This document shows, one piece after another, positions 32,471 through 44,613 of a stretch of DNA of 64,000 bases. The notes below the pieces were generated by a model. That model worked only from the letters and a program-made list of their open reading frames with translations, did not search any database and had not been told where the DNA came from. Position 1 is the first letter of the stretch. Every line of letters starts with the position of its first letter. A program made the position numbers and the translations under genes. Location: NCBI RefSeq assembly GCF_945859705.1, contig NC_079134.1, forward strand, positions 83,956,951 through 84,020,950, read 5' to 3'. The DNA comes from Episyrphus balteatus. Its lineage: Eukaryota; Arthropoda; Insecta; Diptera; Syrphidae.

Positions 32471-32765
32471 AAAGCTTCGGGGGAATCGCGTTCGACCCAA
32501 AAATAGAACCCCCGATAATAAATAGTAATGAAAAAGAAACTTGTTTAAAAATTCTTCCAACAGGGGAAGAACAAAAAATTAAAATTTTAAAACGTGAAGA
32601 TAAATGTAAATGCAAAAATGTAGATTTTGAAGAAAAAGATAAAAACTTATTCCAAATAAGGCAGTTACATACACCAGAGAGAGAATTTTTAATAGTGAGA
32701 TTAGTGGAAAGGAAATTTTAAAATGTAGAGAAAGGTACCGAGCGCGAAGAGCAAATAAAATAAAA

Positions 32766-33115
32766 ATGTCTTCGATTTTAAATTTATCGTCTGATCCTCG
32801 ACCCTATGCCCGAATTAAATTGGGAGAAAAAGAAGTTTTTGGTTTGCTCGACAGTGGAGCCAGCGTAAGCATATTAGGGAAAAATTGTATGCAGCTAGTC
32901 GAAGAGCTCGGTTGTCTTTAAATCCGGAGTAAAAACGGCTGACGGTAAAAGTCAGTCCATAGAGGGCAAGATTGAGATTAAAGTTCGTCATAATGACAAG
33001 GAAGAAGAGCTAACATTCTTCCTCGTTCCTAACTTGGATCAAGAGATCTACCTAGGGGTTGACTTTTGGAGAGCGTTCAAGTTAGCCCCAGGAATAGTTA
33101 GTAGTGTCTCTCGAA
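32766..33115 (+). pseudogene. Aspartic protease of the Osvaldo-like element
   Basis: From the ATG at 32766 the frame reads ARIKLGEKEVFGLLDSGASV, with the DSGA active site at 32849-32860, then stops near 32920. The second half continues in another frame (VKTADGKSQSIEG, FFLVPNLDQEIYLGVDFWRA). A single frameshift separates them. Confidence 0.82.
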
Positions 33116-34769
33116 GAAAATTCTGAAGTTCTGAACGCTCACCAGTTGAGTATCGATCAGCAGGCCAGATTGGATACAGTCAAGCAGAAGTTTATATGTT
33201 TCGACCGGGATGGTCTTGGAAAGACGACGTTGTTGGAGCACGTCATATATACGGGTGATGCGCTCCCTGTGAAACAGCGTCACTACCCTGTCTCTCCAGC
33301 TATACAAGCCATTTTGTATGAAGAGTTAGATCGGATGTTAAGTCTCGGCGTTATTGAAGTGAGTGAAAGCCCATGGTGCTCGCCAGTGGTTCTCTTGCGG
33401 AAACCAGGCAAAAATAGACTTTGCCTGGATTCTCGTAAGGTGAACTCACTGACGAAGAAAAATGCTAATCCACTTCCACATATCGAGGGACTTCTCAGCC
33501 GACTACGGGATACACACTACATTAGTAGTACCTATTGATCTAAAGGAAGCATTTTGGCAAATACCGTTGGAGAAACAGAGTAGGGAAAAGACTGCCTATG
33601 CGGTACCGGGAAGACCCTTGTACCAATTTACTGTTATGTCCTTTGGACTGTGTAATGCAGCCCAAAGGTTATGCCAGTTGATGGACAAGGTGATTCATGC
33701 ACGACTTAGGGATCGTGTATTCGTGTATCTGGACGATTTGCTTATCATGGCGCCGGATTTCGAGACGCATATCGCCCTGTTAAGCGAAGTAGCCGACTGC
33801 TTACGCAAAGCGAATCTAACCATCAACATGAAGAAATCCAAGTTTTGCTTCAAGGAGTTGAAGTACTTGGGCTTCATAGTTGGTGGGGGACGGCTTAAAA
33901 CCGACCCTGGCAAGGTGGAGGCGATAGTGGATTTTCCACTTCCCAAAACCCAAAAACAGGTTCGGCCGTTACTTGGTTTAGCAGGCTGGTATTGGAAATT
34001 CATAAAGAATTTTTCTAGTCTGACTGCATCCCTGACGGATCTGCTGGGCAAGAAAAACGTAAAATTCAAAATGACGGAGGAAGCACTGAAGGCGTTTGGG
34101 GAATTGAAAAGTACTTTGACTTCGGCTCCAGTTCTTTCGCACCCGGACTTCACAAAAAGATTTTATATCCAATGTGATGCTTCGGATGCGGGGATTGGAG
34201 CCGTATTGTTCCAAAGAGATGAGGAGGACGGTGAAGTCCCTATAGCGTATATGTCGCAGAAATTTAATAAGAGCCAGAGAAACTACATTGTGACCGAGAG
34301 GGAGTGTATGGCCGCGGTGATGGCTGTGAAGAAATTCAGGCCGTATGTCGAAGGCATGGACTTCACTATCATTACTGACCACTCCAGCCTTCAATGGCTG
34401 ATGAGCATGAAGGATTTGAGTGGAAAACTCGCAAGGTGGAGTTTGTCATTGCAGACCTATGTCTTCGACATACAGCACCGTAAAGGTAGCCAGAATGTAG
34501 TACCGGATACTCTTTCTCGGGTACACGTAGATTCTCTGGACTTGGAAGATGTTGCCCCGTGGATTGACTTAGAGTCCGAAGAATTTCAGTCGGAAGAATA
34601 TTTGAAGCTTATTGAACCTATAAACGAGCGTAAAAATGAACTTCCCGATTTAAAAATTGAAGACGGATACGTCTATAAGAAAGCTTTTAGAAGGTTCGGT
34701 GAAGAAGAAATGGTAGAGCATTCTTGGTTGCTTTGGGTTCCAACCGAATTGACTGAAGCAATTTTGTAA
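33104..34769 (+). pseudogene. pol: Osvaldo-like reverse transcriptase and RNase H
   Basis: RT begins with LEHVIYTGDALPVKQR and SPWCSPVVLLRKPGKNRLC, shifts frame at about 33525 through a small duplication (tagtagtacctatt), and continues with DLKEAFWQIPLE, FGLCNAAQRLCQLMD and VFVYLDDLLIM (33715-33750). RNase H follows: FYIQCDASDAGIGAVLF, TERECMAAVMAVKKF, IITDHSSLQWLM. A TAA at 34767-34769 stops the frame just before the integrase zinc domain. The same frame is open again afterwards. Confidence 0.93.
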
Positions 34770-36248
34770 AGGGCCCATGATCCACCAAAATCCGCACATG
34801 GAATTTCGAAAACTTTAAACCGTATTAGGCAGTTCTTCTACTGGCCTAATATGACTGTGCATGTGCGTGATTATGTTTCTAATTGTAGTGTGTGTAAACA
34901 ATGTAAAGCGTCTAACCAAGTATCTCGTCCCCCGATCGTGACCTCGTATTGTAGTAATCATCCATTTGAAAAACTATTTATAGACTTTTTAGGACCTTAT
35001 CCGAGGTCAAAATTAGGAAATGTGTATGTGTTTGTGGTTTTAGACCATTTGTCCAAATTTGTTTTATTGAAAGCGTTAAGAAAAGCAGATACTATGAGTG
35101 TTTTGAAATTTTTAAAAGAAGAAGTGATCAATATGTTTGGAGTTCTAAACATAATAGGTGTGTTTTTTATTACCACCGGGCTTAACTGGACAAAAAAAAC
35201 GCCTCGGGGCTTAGCGAGAAAAATTGGCAGCACTGCATATTAAATGTTCCGAAATCAGCTGACACAAACAAAATATAAAATTGTTATATTTTTCGTTTTT
35301 GTGTGTTCTTGTGTGTTTTTGAAAAAAAAAAGTGTAACTAACTATTAAATAAATATTTAAAACAATAATTGTCATTCCAAACATTAGTTTTGATGTTTTT
35401 AAACAAATTCTAAACAATTTACGAACAATTTGATTTGGTAGCACAGATTTAAATCTGTTGAAAAAGTTAAGCCCAGAGAATTCTCTGGGCTAAAAAACTA
35501 AGCCCAAGGGGCTAAAGTGTTGTTGTAACATGTAAATTGCTTAGCCCCGACTGCGTTTTTTTTGTCCAGTTAAGACCGGTGGTAATAAAAAACACATTTA
35601 ATACACTCTGATAACGGGAAACAATTTGCGGCCAAAGAGTTTCAAAATTTTGTTTCAAAATATGGTATTAGACATTTTAGAACTGCTAACTATGCACCGC
35701 AATCAAATGCGTCAGAGAGGGTTAACCGCTCATTGCTAGCAGCTATCCGAACATACCTCAAAAGTGATCAAAAAGATTGGGATTCCCACCTTGGAGATAT
35801 TGCATGTGCATTAAGGAGCGCAGTTCATAGCTCTATTGGTGTATCACCTTATTATGCTTTATTTGGTACTTATATGATGAAGCACGGTAGTAGCTATGAG
35901 CTTGCAAGAAAGTTGAACGCGATAGACGACAATGAGTTGTTAACTCTTCGCCGACAAAATCGATTGCAGTGCATAAGGAATCAGATTCTAGAAAACATTA
36001 TGAAGGCCAATGACAAATCCGCAAGAACATATAATGTCCGAACTAAGAATGTTCGTTATATCCCTGGACAAGAAGTGTACCGGAGGAATTTTGTACTAAG
36101 TGACTCGTCAAAATATCTTTCGGCGAAACTGTCCCCAAAATACATAAAGTGCCGAGTAGTAAAACAAGTTGGCAATCACATGTACGAACTTGAAAATCTT
36201 AATGGTAAACGAATCGGTATATTCCACGCGAAATACCTCAAACAATAG
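34770..36248 (+). pseudogene. pol: Osvaldo-like integrase, split by an inverted-repeat element
   Basis: The HHCC zinc region (SAHGISKTLNRIRQFFYWP ... CSVCKQC) and the first catalytic Asp (FIDFLGPYPR) precede the insertion at 35157. The second Asp (HSDNGKQF, 35603-35626) and the Glu (SNASERVNRSLLAA) follow it. The C-terminal part ends LSPKYIKCRVVK ... IFHAKYLKQ at 36248. Removing the insertion and one TSD copy would bring the two halves together in frame as judged by codon phase. Confidence 0.9.
35157..35598. mobile_element. Inverted-repeat element in integrase, 5-bp TSD TAATA
   Basis: Inverted repeats of about 57 bp (GTGTTTTTTATTACCACCGG, then CTTAACTGGACAAAAA) bound 442 bp. TAATA is present at 35152-35156 and 35599-35603. 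Non-coding. I cannot assign the superfamily; some DNA transposon groups make 5-bp duplications. Confidence 0.78.
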
Positions 36249-38519
36249 ACAAATTTTATATATTTATCCGCAAATGCCGTTTAAAATACTCGAAAAAGTT
36301 TCACGATTCGTAAACAATTTTGTAATAAGAGATGAAAAAACAAAACAAAACAAAATAAACTTCATGTTGGAAACACTCTGTTTCGAAATAATTTCCCAAC
36401 GATGTTGAAATAAAAGATTAAAAAAATGTTTGTTGTATTAAATTTATGTTTATTGCATACCTTTAAATTATTTTATATGTTATGTGTTATCTTTTGTTTA
36501 CTGTTGAATGTTATTTATTTATTAACTTTTAATTTATTCTAAACTAACTGTGATATAAGGTTATAAATAGTAACTAGTATGAGCATCGGTGATTTCTAGA
36601 TATAAGTTACTATACTCTGTCCGATAAAAATTGGCAGTACAGGCCTTATGGGAGAGCTTTTTTAAAATCAGTGGGACCTAACAGTTGCCAAACGAAAAAT
36701 ATGCCCCTGAAACACACAAGAAAACCACAGACGCGCCATGGCATTGTTGTTGTAATTTCTTTACCAAGCGCATACATCCCCCTATAACCAATCTGCCACA
36801 CGATCTGTGGCAGAATGAAACTCAATCATCAAAGTTGTTTTTTAAAAGTTTTCACAATACATAAGAGTTACCATTGGTAAACTTCCTTCATAAACTACTC
36901 CCTTTTCTATTATTTTTCTGAAAGAGCTTTCAGGATTAATGCTTTTTTCAAGCTTTTAAAACGAAAAAAAGCTTATGTGTTGACGTGGTGTTGGGGCTGT
37001 TTGTTTTTTATTTTGTGTATGTAGGAAAACAGTTAATGTCAATATCTTAACACGTATTTCAACTTTTTAACAGGAAAAATTTATTACGTATGCGTGGGGT
37101 TGGGCTGTGTCTTAAATGAGTGAATTTTTGTTTGTTATTGTGGTGTAAAAAGAAAAATTAATTTTTTTTATTCGTTTTTGTGAAATTTTACCGCCAAGAT
37201 GGTAACGCTGGTACCTTTTCGAAACATTTTTTCTGGATAGTACGGCATCGCTGTGTGAGCTTTTTGATGTGATAGACATATCTAGAAGGCGTGAAGCAGA
37301 GTGAGATGCAAATGTCCTATCTTCCCTGTACTGCCAATTTTTATCGGACAGAGTATAACCACTTGCCCTGTGATATTTTTAAATTTTTTTTATAATTGAA
37401 TGATAGCTTAGGTACTAAATTACATGCTGTGATGCTCTTGATGCTTAGTATAATTTATTTTAATAGTTTTATAAAATAGTATAATCTGTGATAATTAGTT
37501 TAAGTTTAGATTAAATCTTTAGAATAATCAAAATCTGTGATATTTACTTTAAGTTAATTTGTTCATACTTTGTGATTTTTACTTATTTATTTAATTTACC
37601 TATTTGTTTTTTTTTTTTTTACTATGGTACAAGTCCACTGTATTTTTATTATTTATTTTCTTGTACTATTGTATTTAAGCAAGATTTGTGTTAATTGTTT
37701 TTAAATTTTTTTTGTTAGCTACTTTTGAACCTTAATTAATGGATCAAATACATGACCTTTAAATGTCAGGCCAGTTCTTATAATTAATCACTCACCGGTT
37801 TTTCTCTCCACGTCTGCAACGTATAAAGGGGGTAGTTTCTTGTCCTAGAATTATGATGTCTAAAGTTGAAATAAGTTGACCTTGAATTCTTGATCCCGTA
37901 ATAAGTTGTCTGCAAATAGAAAAATTATTATAATTAAAGCTAATAGAAAGAAATAACAGCACTTACCTGAATAAATAAATAAATAAATAAACAGTTATGT
38001 CTGCGTCGATTGAGATTTTTTTTCTGAATGAAACTGCCAAGCCTAAATTAAGCCCGGCTTAAAATATGGGTTGCTCCCTACGGACAAAAATTTAGTTCAA
38101 CCAAGTTCAAAACGGTAGCTTAACAATTTTTTTGGCACCCAAAACCATTCCGCATGGATTTGAGTTCAATTTGAGCAAAAATCATTTTTTCACCGGGCAA
38201 GAATTTTTTAACCTACGTTTCACCGGGTAAGAACCTTCACCCCGTTGATCATCCCTGTATGTAGCATTAGGAACCTCAACCTGCAAACTACAACCACGTG
38301 CTCTATGAGTCCATGAGAAACCAGTCCGTTAATGTTATTCTGTAAATACATTTAGAAAAAATATCCAATTAAAAAAATAAACATTGAACTACTTATTCCA
38401 TTGTTCTTACCTTTTGTACTGTACTGAAAAATCCTATAGATATCTTATCCCCAGGCGACCTTTTTGTTTCTTCCTAGAAAATTACGGGTAATTTTCTCCG
38501 AAGAAATTTTGTTGCGGAC
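36249..38519 (+). other. 3' untranslated part of the Osvaldo-like element
   Basis: No gene. It holds one inverted-repeat element (36613-37355) and a short AAAT microsatellite (37969-37993). No strong polypurine tract is seen; the best is ccgaagaaa just before the LTR. Confidence 0.6.
36613..37355. mobile_element. Inverted-repeat element with TACTCTGTCCGATAAAAATT ends, TA duplication
   Basis: 743 bp with exact inverted ends of about 32 bp and flanking TA (36611-36612, 37356-37357). TA duplications are typical of Tc1/mariner. There is no transposase, so it is non-autonomous. Confidence 0.82.
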
Positions 38520-39631
38520 GCCTGTTGCTGCTGAAAAGAAAAAAAATAAACACAATGTAAACAAACCTTAATTAAACACCAAGCTACAGAAAAACTAAAC
38601 AAACCTATCTCAAATAATGAATCCGGTTCTTCTGTAGGAAGTACCTGAAAGAGATATAAAAGAAAAAGAAAAAAGGGAAAATTCTCTGAAAGTAATAAAT
38701 AAAAATTAATACTGTAACAATGAATTACTGAACTACTTTTAAGATAAAAGTCTGAACACACTACCTACTACTGCAAAGGTAGAAATGTGAACGGACCTTT
38801 AGAAACTACCCTCTGAACACATCCTAAAATATCCCACTGAACACATCCCAACATATCCCACTAGACTTGAGGTATAAAGTGCCCCTCCTGGAAAGGAAGT
38901 TTCGAGAGGCAGGGACGAGAGCCTTCGAGGACGTTCTCGAGTCTCGAGATTCCGGTATAAAAGAGCAGCGTAGACACCGACCGGAGACAGTTTAATCTTG
39001 AAAGTGAAAGAGTACAGTACAAAGTGAAATAAAGTGTTGCGAATTGTTAGTAGTAAATAAAGTGATTTAAAAGTGTGTGTTGTTTGAGCGAATAATAAAA
39101 GTAAATTGAGTTGAAATAAAGTGTGTTCTTATTTGAATGGAAATATAAGTGGAAATTAAATAAGTTTTATTGTGAACCCGAAATAAAACATTACAATACT
39201 TACCAAATAGCCGATTTTCAGCGGTGGTAAGGACCTAATTTTCAATGGAACGACAACAATTTGGGAGAATCCAAAATGGCCGAGGATTCTCATGGTTGGG
39301 TGGGTAAAAGGCCACACTGCAATAACACCGGCTGTGCCCTTGGGGTGGTGAACGTCCATCCGCGAAAATTTTGAGTTTTGTTTTAGGTATCGGCCTGATT
39401 TATGTTTTTGGCTGCTGGTGAAGTTTACTTCCGGGAACAAGATCCCCCCCACGTCCGACGAGCTGACGCTGCGCATAGCAAGCAGGCCAAGTTCTCGGGA
39501 GTAGACACTCTTTCCCTTTTTCCTGGTGTTCCTATTTCCTTTTCCAGATGTTCTTGTCACGGTACGGTAGTCTTGCTGCATTATCGACTCTTCCTCTTCC
39601 ACGCTCCTCTCCCCTCCACAAAGCAGCAACA
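38520..39631 (+). repeat. 3' LTR of the Osvaldo-like element, carrying a solo LTR
   Basis: Matches 27983-28621 from TGTTGCGGACG to CAGCAACA, but is interrupted at 38713-39195. The 5' LTR gives the empty site (attaatacttaccaa). Confidence 0.93.
38713..39195 (+). repeat. Solo LTR of the 17778-23257 gypsy family, TSD ATAC
   Basis: 483 bp from TGTAACAATG to AACATTACA, with TATAAAAG at 38956. ATAC is duplicated at 38709-38712 and 39196-39199. No internal element DNA remains, so two LTRs recombined after insertion. Confidence 0.95.
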
Positions 39632-39635
39632 AGTT

Positions 39636-40033
39636 TGTTTAGTTTGTTTAAGTATATCAATAGGTTACAGAATAGGCTAATTTGAAAATTTTAAATGACA
39701 TGAAATTTTGTAAATGGCGACGTAGTTCAGGATGATCGCAATTCCTGTGCTCCCATCGGGCAAACAATTTACTCCTACATTTTTTAACCGATTGGGCTTG
39801 AGCTGGTGTGGAGCTTAACAATTCTATTCTCCAGTGAAGTACGTAGGATTTTTTTTAAATTGCCTCGATAAAATATTTTCGTATGTGCAAAATTGAGGTT
39901 TTGAGATTTGAATGCAGTTTTGCTAATTGATTTTTCGATATCTGTCTTCGTTTCTTCGTTCGGTAAATAATTGTCATATGTTTTTTTGACAAGAGGAAAT
40001 CTTTAAAAGACACTTGGTAGTTTTCGACACCAA
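39636..40033. other. Probably 3' end of a minus-strand Jockey copy
   Basis: No ORF. DNA just left of the hAT-like element continues, by position, the 3' region of the Jockey copy described at 41500-48866. A T-run at 39848-39855 could be its reversed poly(A) tail. Confidence 0.35.
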
Positions 40034-40041
40034 GTAGTGTG

Positions 40042-41459
40042 CAGTGGCGTATTGAGGGGGGGAGGCTCAGGGGGCTCAAGCCCCCCCCCCAAGCCTCCAA
40101 GACAATGTTATTATTTAGCTGATTTCTTCATAATGTACATGATTAACTGAAACTTGTTCGCAAATCTTAGAGATTTAGAGGCAGCTCAGATATTTGAGCC
40201 CCCTCCAAATTCTGAAAAGGCTGTTTGTATTTGTTTGAGTAAGGGCCTTAGCTGACGTTGAGGGTTGGGATACATTTTTTTCGGATTCTATTCCAATTCG
40301 GAATTCCTCAAATATTTTTTTTTTGTATTTTGGCGTCGAATTACATCACCGTTAAATTTTGTAAAACTTCTTATGCAAACTCTAAACACCGTATTTGATC
40401 GTCTTCAGTATATTTACTTTTTTTCAAAATAATATTTTTCTCAAAGATAATAGAAATATTTGGTAACTTAAAATCTTTGTGGTCAACATAACTAATGGTT
40501 TCTTTAAGGAAATTCCAGTTTGCGCTTCTGAAAATTAGTTTTTCAGACTTTCACGTTCTGCATTTCACTTTTTGTGCATTCACTTTACGATAGTGAATTT
40601 AAATGGTCTGCATTTTTTCACTCATTTTGGATTTTCTGATCGAAATCAGTTCACTTTGTTTCTGTAAGTGAAATTGGTGCCTTTTTCAATGAATCTACAA
40701 TCTTTGGACAAAATTTGTTGTTAATTTATTTATATCATAATTCATCACTGCCTCTGTGTTTGCACGTCATTCGCTTTACACTTTACCTTATTAATTTTTA
40801 CTTCAGTATTTACAAATTGCAATAATATCGCCCATGTTCTGCATTTCACTTACTTTTTTCTTTTAAATTCAGCTTTTTTTCATTATAATTGTAAATTAAA
40901 TTGCATCCATGCTCAAAGCAGCAGTAATAATTTCACTTTAGAAACAAAATAAAAATTTATGATACTTCAGTTTTGACAGTTCGAAGCATTTAAGAAGTTG
41001 TCGAAATCGATCGAAGATCCATTTCACGTGAAATTGAAAAGTGATTTCAATTCACTTTCGGTCGAATTGCGGAAAATAGTAATGAGTACAGTTCAAAAAC
41101 AAGACGTGCTAGGAATAAATACGTAAACAGTTTTGAACTCAGCACATGACAAAGTTCAAACGATATAAAGTGTTTTTTTTTTTTAAGATACCTTAAATAC
41201 CAATACCTAGTTGTTTGTGTAAAATGATTGAGATACAAGAACTTTGAAAAAACACTACTTTGACTGTGAAAGGAAGAGACAGTAGTACGAAGCTGTCGAG
41301 AGCAGTAAAATTCAACTTTCAGTACTGCAGCACAGCGCGCTCTCTCGATCAAGGACGAATAAAAAAAAGATAAAAAATGTTCCTACATTTATGTACCCTA
41401 TACAAAATTTTTGAAAAATTTTCCAGCCAACTCCAAGTTTTTTTCTGGATACGCCACTG
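40042..41459. mobile_element. hAT-like element, non-autonomous, 8-bp TSD GTAGTGTG
   Basis: Ends CAGTGGCGTA and TACGCCACTG are inverted and typical of hAT. GTAGTGTG flanks both sides (40034-40041, 41460-41467). The interior has many TTCACTT/AAGTGAA motifs (40540-41060) but no transposase ORF. Confidence 0.92.
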
Positions 41460-41499
41460 GTAGTGTGGGACTCTTAACCACTAAAACCACCTCTTAATC

Positions 41500-41804
41500 A
41501 GGACCAATCTTAAAAGGTCGACATCAGATTTTTCTATCTCAACTTTGTAAATGACTTCAGGGGAAGTTTAATCTTTTAATACTGTCCCATGTTTTTTTTT
41601 GACCATAAGCTCATGAGGCTTGGTTTCTCTTAATCTCCGAACATGGTTTCTTATATTCAAGACTCCATTTCAGAATTAGTATGACTTTGCAGTCTCTGAT
41701 TGTTCAATACAGCGTATTTTCTAAAAACTTCTGTAACCATTTCTATTTGTAAGTCACGATGTAGATCGCTATCTCTTATGTACCAAGGTGCATTAACTAT
41801 TCCA
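41500..41804 (-). pseudogene. Jockey RT C-terminal end, minus strand (distal part)
   Basis: The minus strand reads APWYIRDSDLHRDLQIE and then VLNNQRLQSH, the usual end of Jockey ORF2, with a stop near 41630. It continues, across the nested element 41805-48339, the RT fragment at 48342-48866. Confidence 0.8.
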
Positions 41805-42177
41805 CACGGAGAAAAAAGAATTTAGTATTTTATACTCCATATGACTAGTAAGGAAATTAAAGTAAAAAGCCCTAAATTTTAAGTAAAATTTACCTTACGT
41901 ATTGAACATTTCTTGGCTCCGTAAAGTAATTTTTGCAAGAAAATTATGGTGCACAAAATAAAGTAGTATTATACTATACATAATATACCTTACGAGTAGC
42001 AATAATTTCTTTACGTAGAGTAAAATAAACCTTCATCCAAAAAAGTGTATGACTCTTTTCACTTTAAGATTCTAGTACAATATATTTTATAAATTTAACT
42101 ATTCTATGAATAAGTTTAACCCTACACTAAGGTAATAATATTACCGAATTCTAGCATTTTCCCCTATACATAGAAAT

Positions 42178-42604
42178 ACCATTTAAAGCCTGGTACGCTG
42201 CTCGCGCTAAATTTTAGCTGAGATAAAATTCCCATACAAGTTATCGATAATTTGTATGGGATCCATTTTAGCTCAGATAAAAATTTTCGATAATTTGTAT
42301 GGGAGCTAAAATTTAGCGAGAGCAGCGTACCAGGCTTAAGCAAGAAAAATGAATTCAGAAAAGACACTCCGACCGAGAAAAACGGGGTTGCACTCACACA
42401 CTTGCAACTTTTTGTGTGTGAAAACAAAGTCGAAGGAGAAATCGTGGTGAAAAAACCAATACATATAAAATCGGCTTCGCGGTGACTATAATTTCCATAC
42501 TAAATTGAGCCGCCTTCGGACCGGTTTCGTAGTCGAAGTCGAACTCAGCTCCGCCTGAGACGGAGCGGATTCGGACCGAGGTCGGTTTCGTTTGCTTGTA
42601 GGGT
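42178..42604 (-). mobile_element. CCCTTCAAGC-family element, reverse, with a hairpin in its end
   Basis: The interior matches 12316-12576 on the opposite strand (aaatcggcttcgcggtg, gaccgaggtcgg). The terminal repeat is interrupted at 42187-42336 by an AGCCTGG hairpin. Confidence 0.65.
42187..42336. mobile_element. AGCCTGGTACGC hairpin element, TAA duplication
   Basis: 150 bp from AGCCTGGTACGCTGCTCGCG to its near-exact complement, flanked by TAA (42184-42186, 42337-42339). A second copy in the opposite direction lies at 42637-42786. Confidence 0.85.
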
Positions 42605-42610
42605 AAACTT

Positions 42611-42636
42611 AGAGGATATAATATATTATATCCTCT
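42611..42636. repeat. 26-bp perfect palindrome
   Basis: The sequence agaggatataata and its exact complement lie without a spacer, directly before the second AGCCTGG hairpin. Confidence 0.85.
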
Positions 42637-42786
42637 AAAGCCTGGTACGCTGCTCGCGCTAAATTTTAGCTCCCATACAAATTATCGAAAATTTTTAGCC
42701 GAGATAAAATGGATCCCATACAAGTTATCGATAACTTGTATGGGAATTTTATCTCAGCTAAAATTTAGCGCGAGCAGCGTACCAGA
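42637..42786. mobile_element. Second AGCCTGGTACGC hairpin element
   Basis: Same family as 42187-42336 in inverse orientation. The left flank is TAA and the right is TCA, a probable TAA with one change. Confidence 0.75.
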
Positions 42787-42791
42787 CTTCA

Positions 42792-43838
42792 GGGCCAATT
42801 TATTGAGCCTCCATTAAATTTTGAAATTTATCGTTTTAGTTAACAGCGTTGTTAACTATTGACGCCTTTAAGTATACATCATTAAAAAATTCATTTAATG
42901 CTTTAAGACTTTAGTTAAAGTCTTAACTTTTAATGGAAACTTTAAATTTAAAACTCCATTAAAAATATCCTAGTTATTTTTTAGTTTTTGAAAAATAAAA
43001 CTGTCAAAAGCAGAAATTTGTCAAATCAAATTTTTTTAAATTTGAAAAAAAAAAGAATACAAAAAACATAAAAGCTATGGCCCGTAAGTATTTTGGAGCC
43101 GTAAAACGCCAGGCGAAAGCACACAGACGAGAGTAACGATAAATGTACCATCAGTGGTAACCAAAGACAAAGTTACAATTGCAATGTTTTGGGATGATTA
43201 CATTATGTAGCATCTCATTAGTTTTACCTCGTGATTCTTTTGAAGTGGAGAAGATCTAGTTTCTGGTAGATCTATTACTATAAATATATGCTTCTTCTGG
43301 GCTCGGCGAAGTAGATGAGAAAAATCATAAATGAAGTGTTGTCTATTTAACCCTCATGCCCAAAAAAAAAAGTTCTGGCGAGCCGTAGTCATTTTGAATT
43401 GTTACTTTTTTATGGAATAAATATCTATGAATAAATACCTACATGTGTCCCTACAAAAATATTCTATTCTGGACTGTTAATGTATATACATAATTTTTGT
43501 TTTTGTTTACATGATTTCTTAGCTTATTTAACGAACAATTTTTTTTTTTCAAATAAAAAAAATAATGAAATAATAACTGAAATGACATTTGACGCAAACG
43601 GAGAGTGAATAAATAAAAATCCTTTTTTAAACCTCCATTTGCTCTAAAAATCCCTCTTAAAAGGTCGAATTTGGCTTTTAACTAAAAGAACTTTTAAATT
43701 TAATGCTCAATTAGTTAATGATGTCAAACTTCAAAAAAATTCTTAACAGAGACTGAATTAAACGAATTTTGTTTTTAATTTTAAAATTCCCTTTTTTAAT
43801 GGCGATTTAAGTTTAATGGAGAGTCAATAAATTGGGCC
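42792..43838. mobile_element. Inverted-repeat element with GGGCCAATTTATTGA ends
   Basis: The left end GGGCCAATTTATTGAGCC and the right end AGTCAATAAATTGGGCC are inverted. Both ends then run into the CCATTAAA motif. The right flank is TAA and the left is TCA. The interior is AT-rich without a protein. Confidence 0.72.
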
Positions 43839-44377
43839 TAAGAGGGTAACTCTTAATTGCTGTCATTGAAAAGTGTGCCATTTAGTTTTCCATTTGTTTT
43901 GGATATTTTTTTTTTTTGGCAAAGCTTTAAGGTGTCTGGGTGCATAATAATTCATAAAGAAATAATATGTAAAAATGTGTTTTCTCATTTGTGTTTTTCT
44001 TTTGGAAGTGAAATGTTTTTATTACTTTTTTTGTTCTCATATGCGTTGTTACTGGCTCCGTAATTGAATAATTTATTTTCAAAACATGATAAGTCCATGA
44101 TTTTAAATTTTTCAGGAGAAGAAAAAAACGTTCTATTTTCTTTTGATGTGTGTAGCAAAATTTATAAAAAATATATTTTGTAGAACTTTTGCCTAACTAC
44201 AGAATACCGTTCCGTTTTTAATTTTTGGAGTGATAGTTCAAAAGACAAAAAATAAACACGCTTTTGGACTTATCATACTGTGAAAATAAATGGATGTGAA
44301 AATAGTTTTAAAAAGGATTTACGATTTTGCATTCAGCCCCAGTCTATCAAACAATTATATTTGAGATTAAAATACAT

Positions 44378-44464
44378 CCCTACTAACAATTTTGCTTCTG
44401 TAATGCTTTACAGAAGCAATAATTGCATCTGTAAAGCTTTATAGAACCAAAATTGTTTGTCAGG
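44378..44464. mobile_element. 87-bp hairpin element, 2-bp TSD AT
   Basis: It runs from CCCTACTAACAATTTTGC to CAAAATTGTTTGTCAGG with an inner AGAAGCAA/TTGCTTCT pair. The relative at 49100-49150 shows the empty site (aaaatacattgccgg). A second copy is at 52136-52222. Confidence 0.8.
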
Positions 44465-44613
44465 ATTGCCAGAGTGCTTATTTAACTTTTTCAGCCAGTA
44501 ATCTAATATAAACCCCCCCTGTTTTACGTTTGGCACTCCAGCAACCCAGCTGTAGGACCAAACAAACTAAGAAAACCAAAAAACAGAGATGTTATCTAAA
44601 ATAATGAACAATT

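Larger units (their letters stand above)
27983..39631 (+). mobile_element. Complete Osvaldo-like Ty3/gypsy element with 4-bp TSD
   Basis: LTRs starting TGTTGCGG and ending GCAACA flank the unit. AGTT is duplicated outside (27979-27982 and 39632-39635). The primer site matches tRNA-Lys, as in Osvaldo/Ulysses elements, and RT is most like that group. The leader before gag (about 2 kb) and the 3' untranslated part (about 2.2 kb) are long. Three later insertions are inside: 35157-35598, 36613-37355 and a solo LTR at 38713-39195. Confidence 0.92.

Noticed and set aside
36169..36408. 79-residue ORF at the end of the Osvaldo-like pol, considered as an env remnant
   Set aside because: It overlaps the integrase end in another frame and shows no signal peptide or membrane segment.
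40541..41060. Dense TTCACTT/AAGTGAA motifs, considered as a host enhancer
   Set aside because: They lie wholly inside the hAT-like element and are better explained as subterminal transposase sites.
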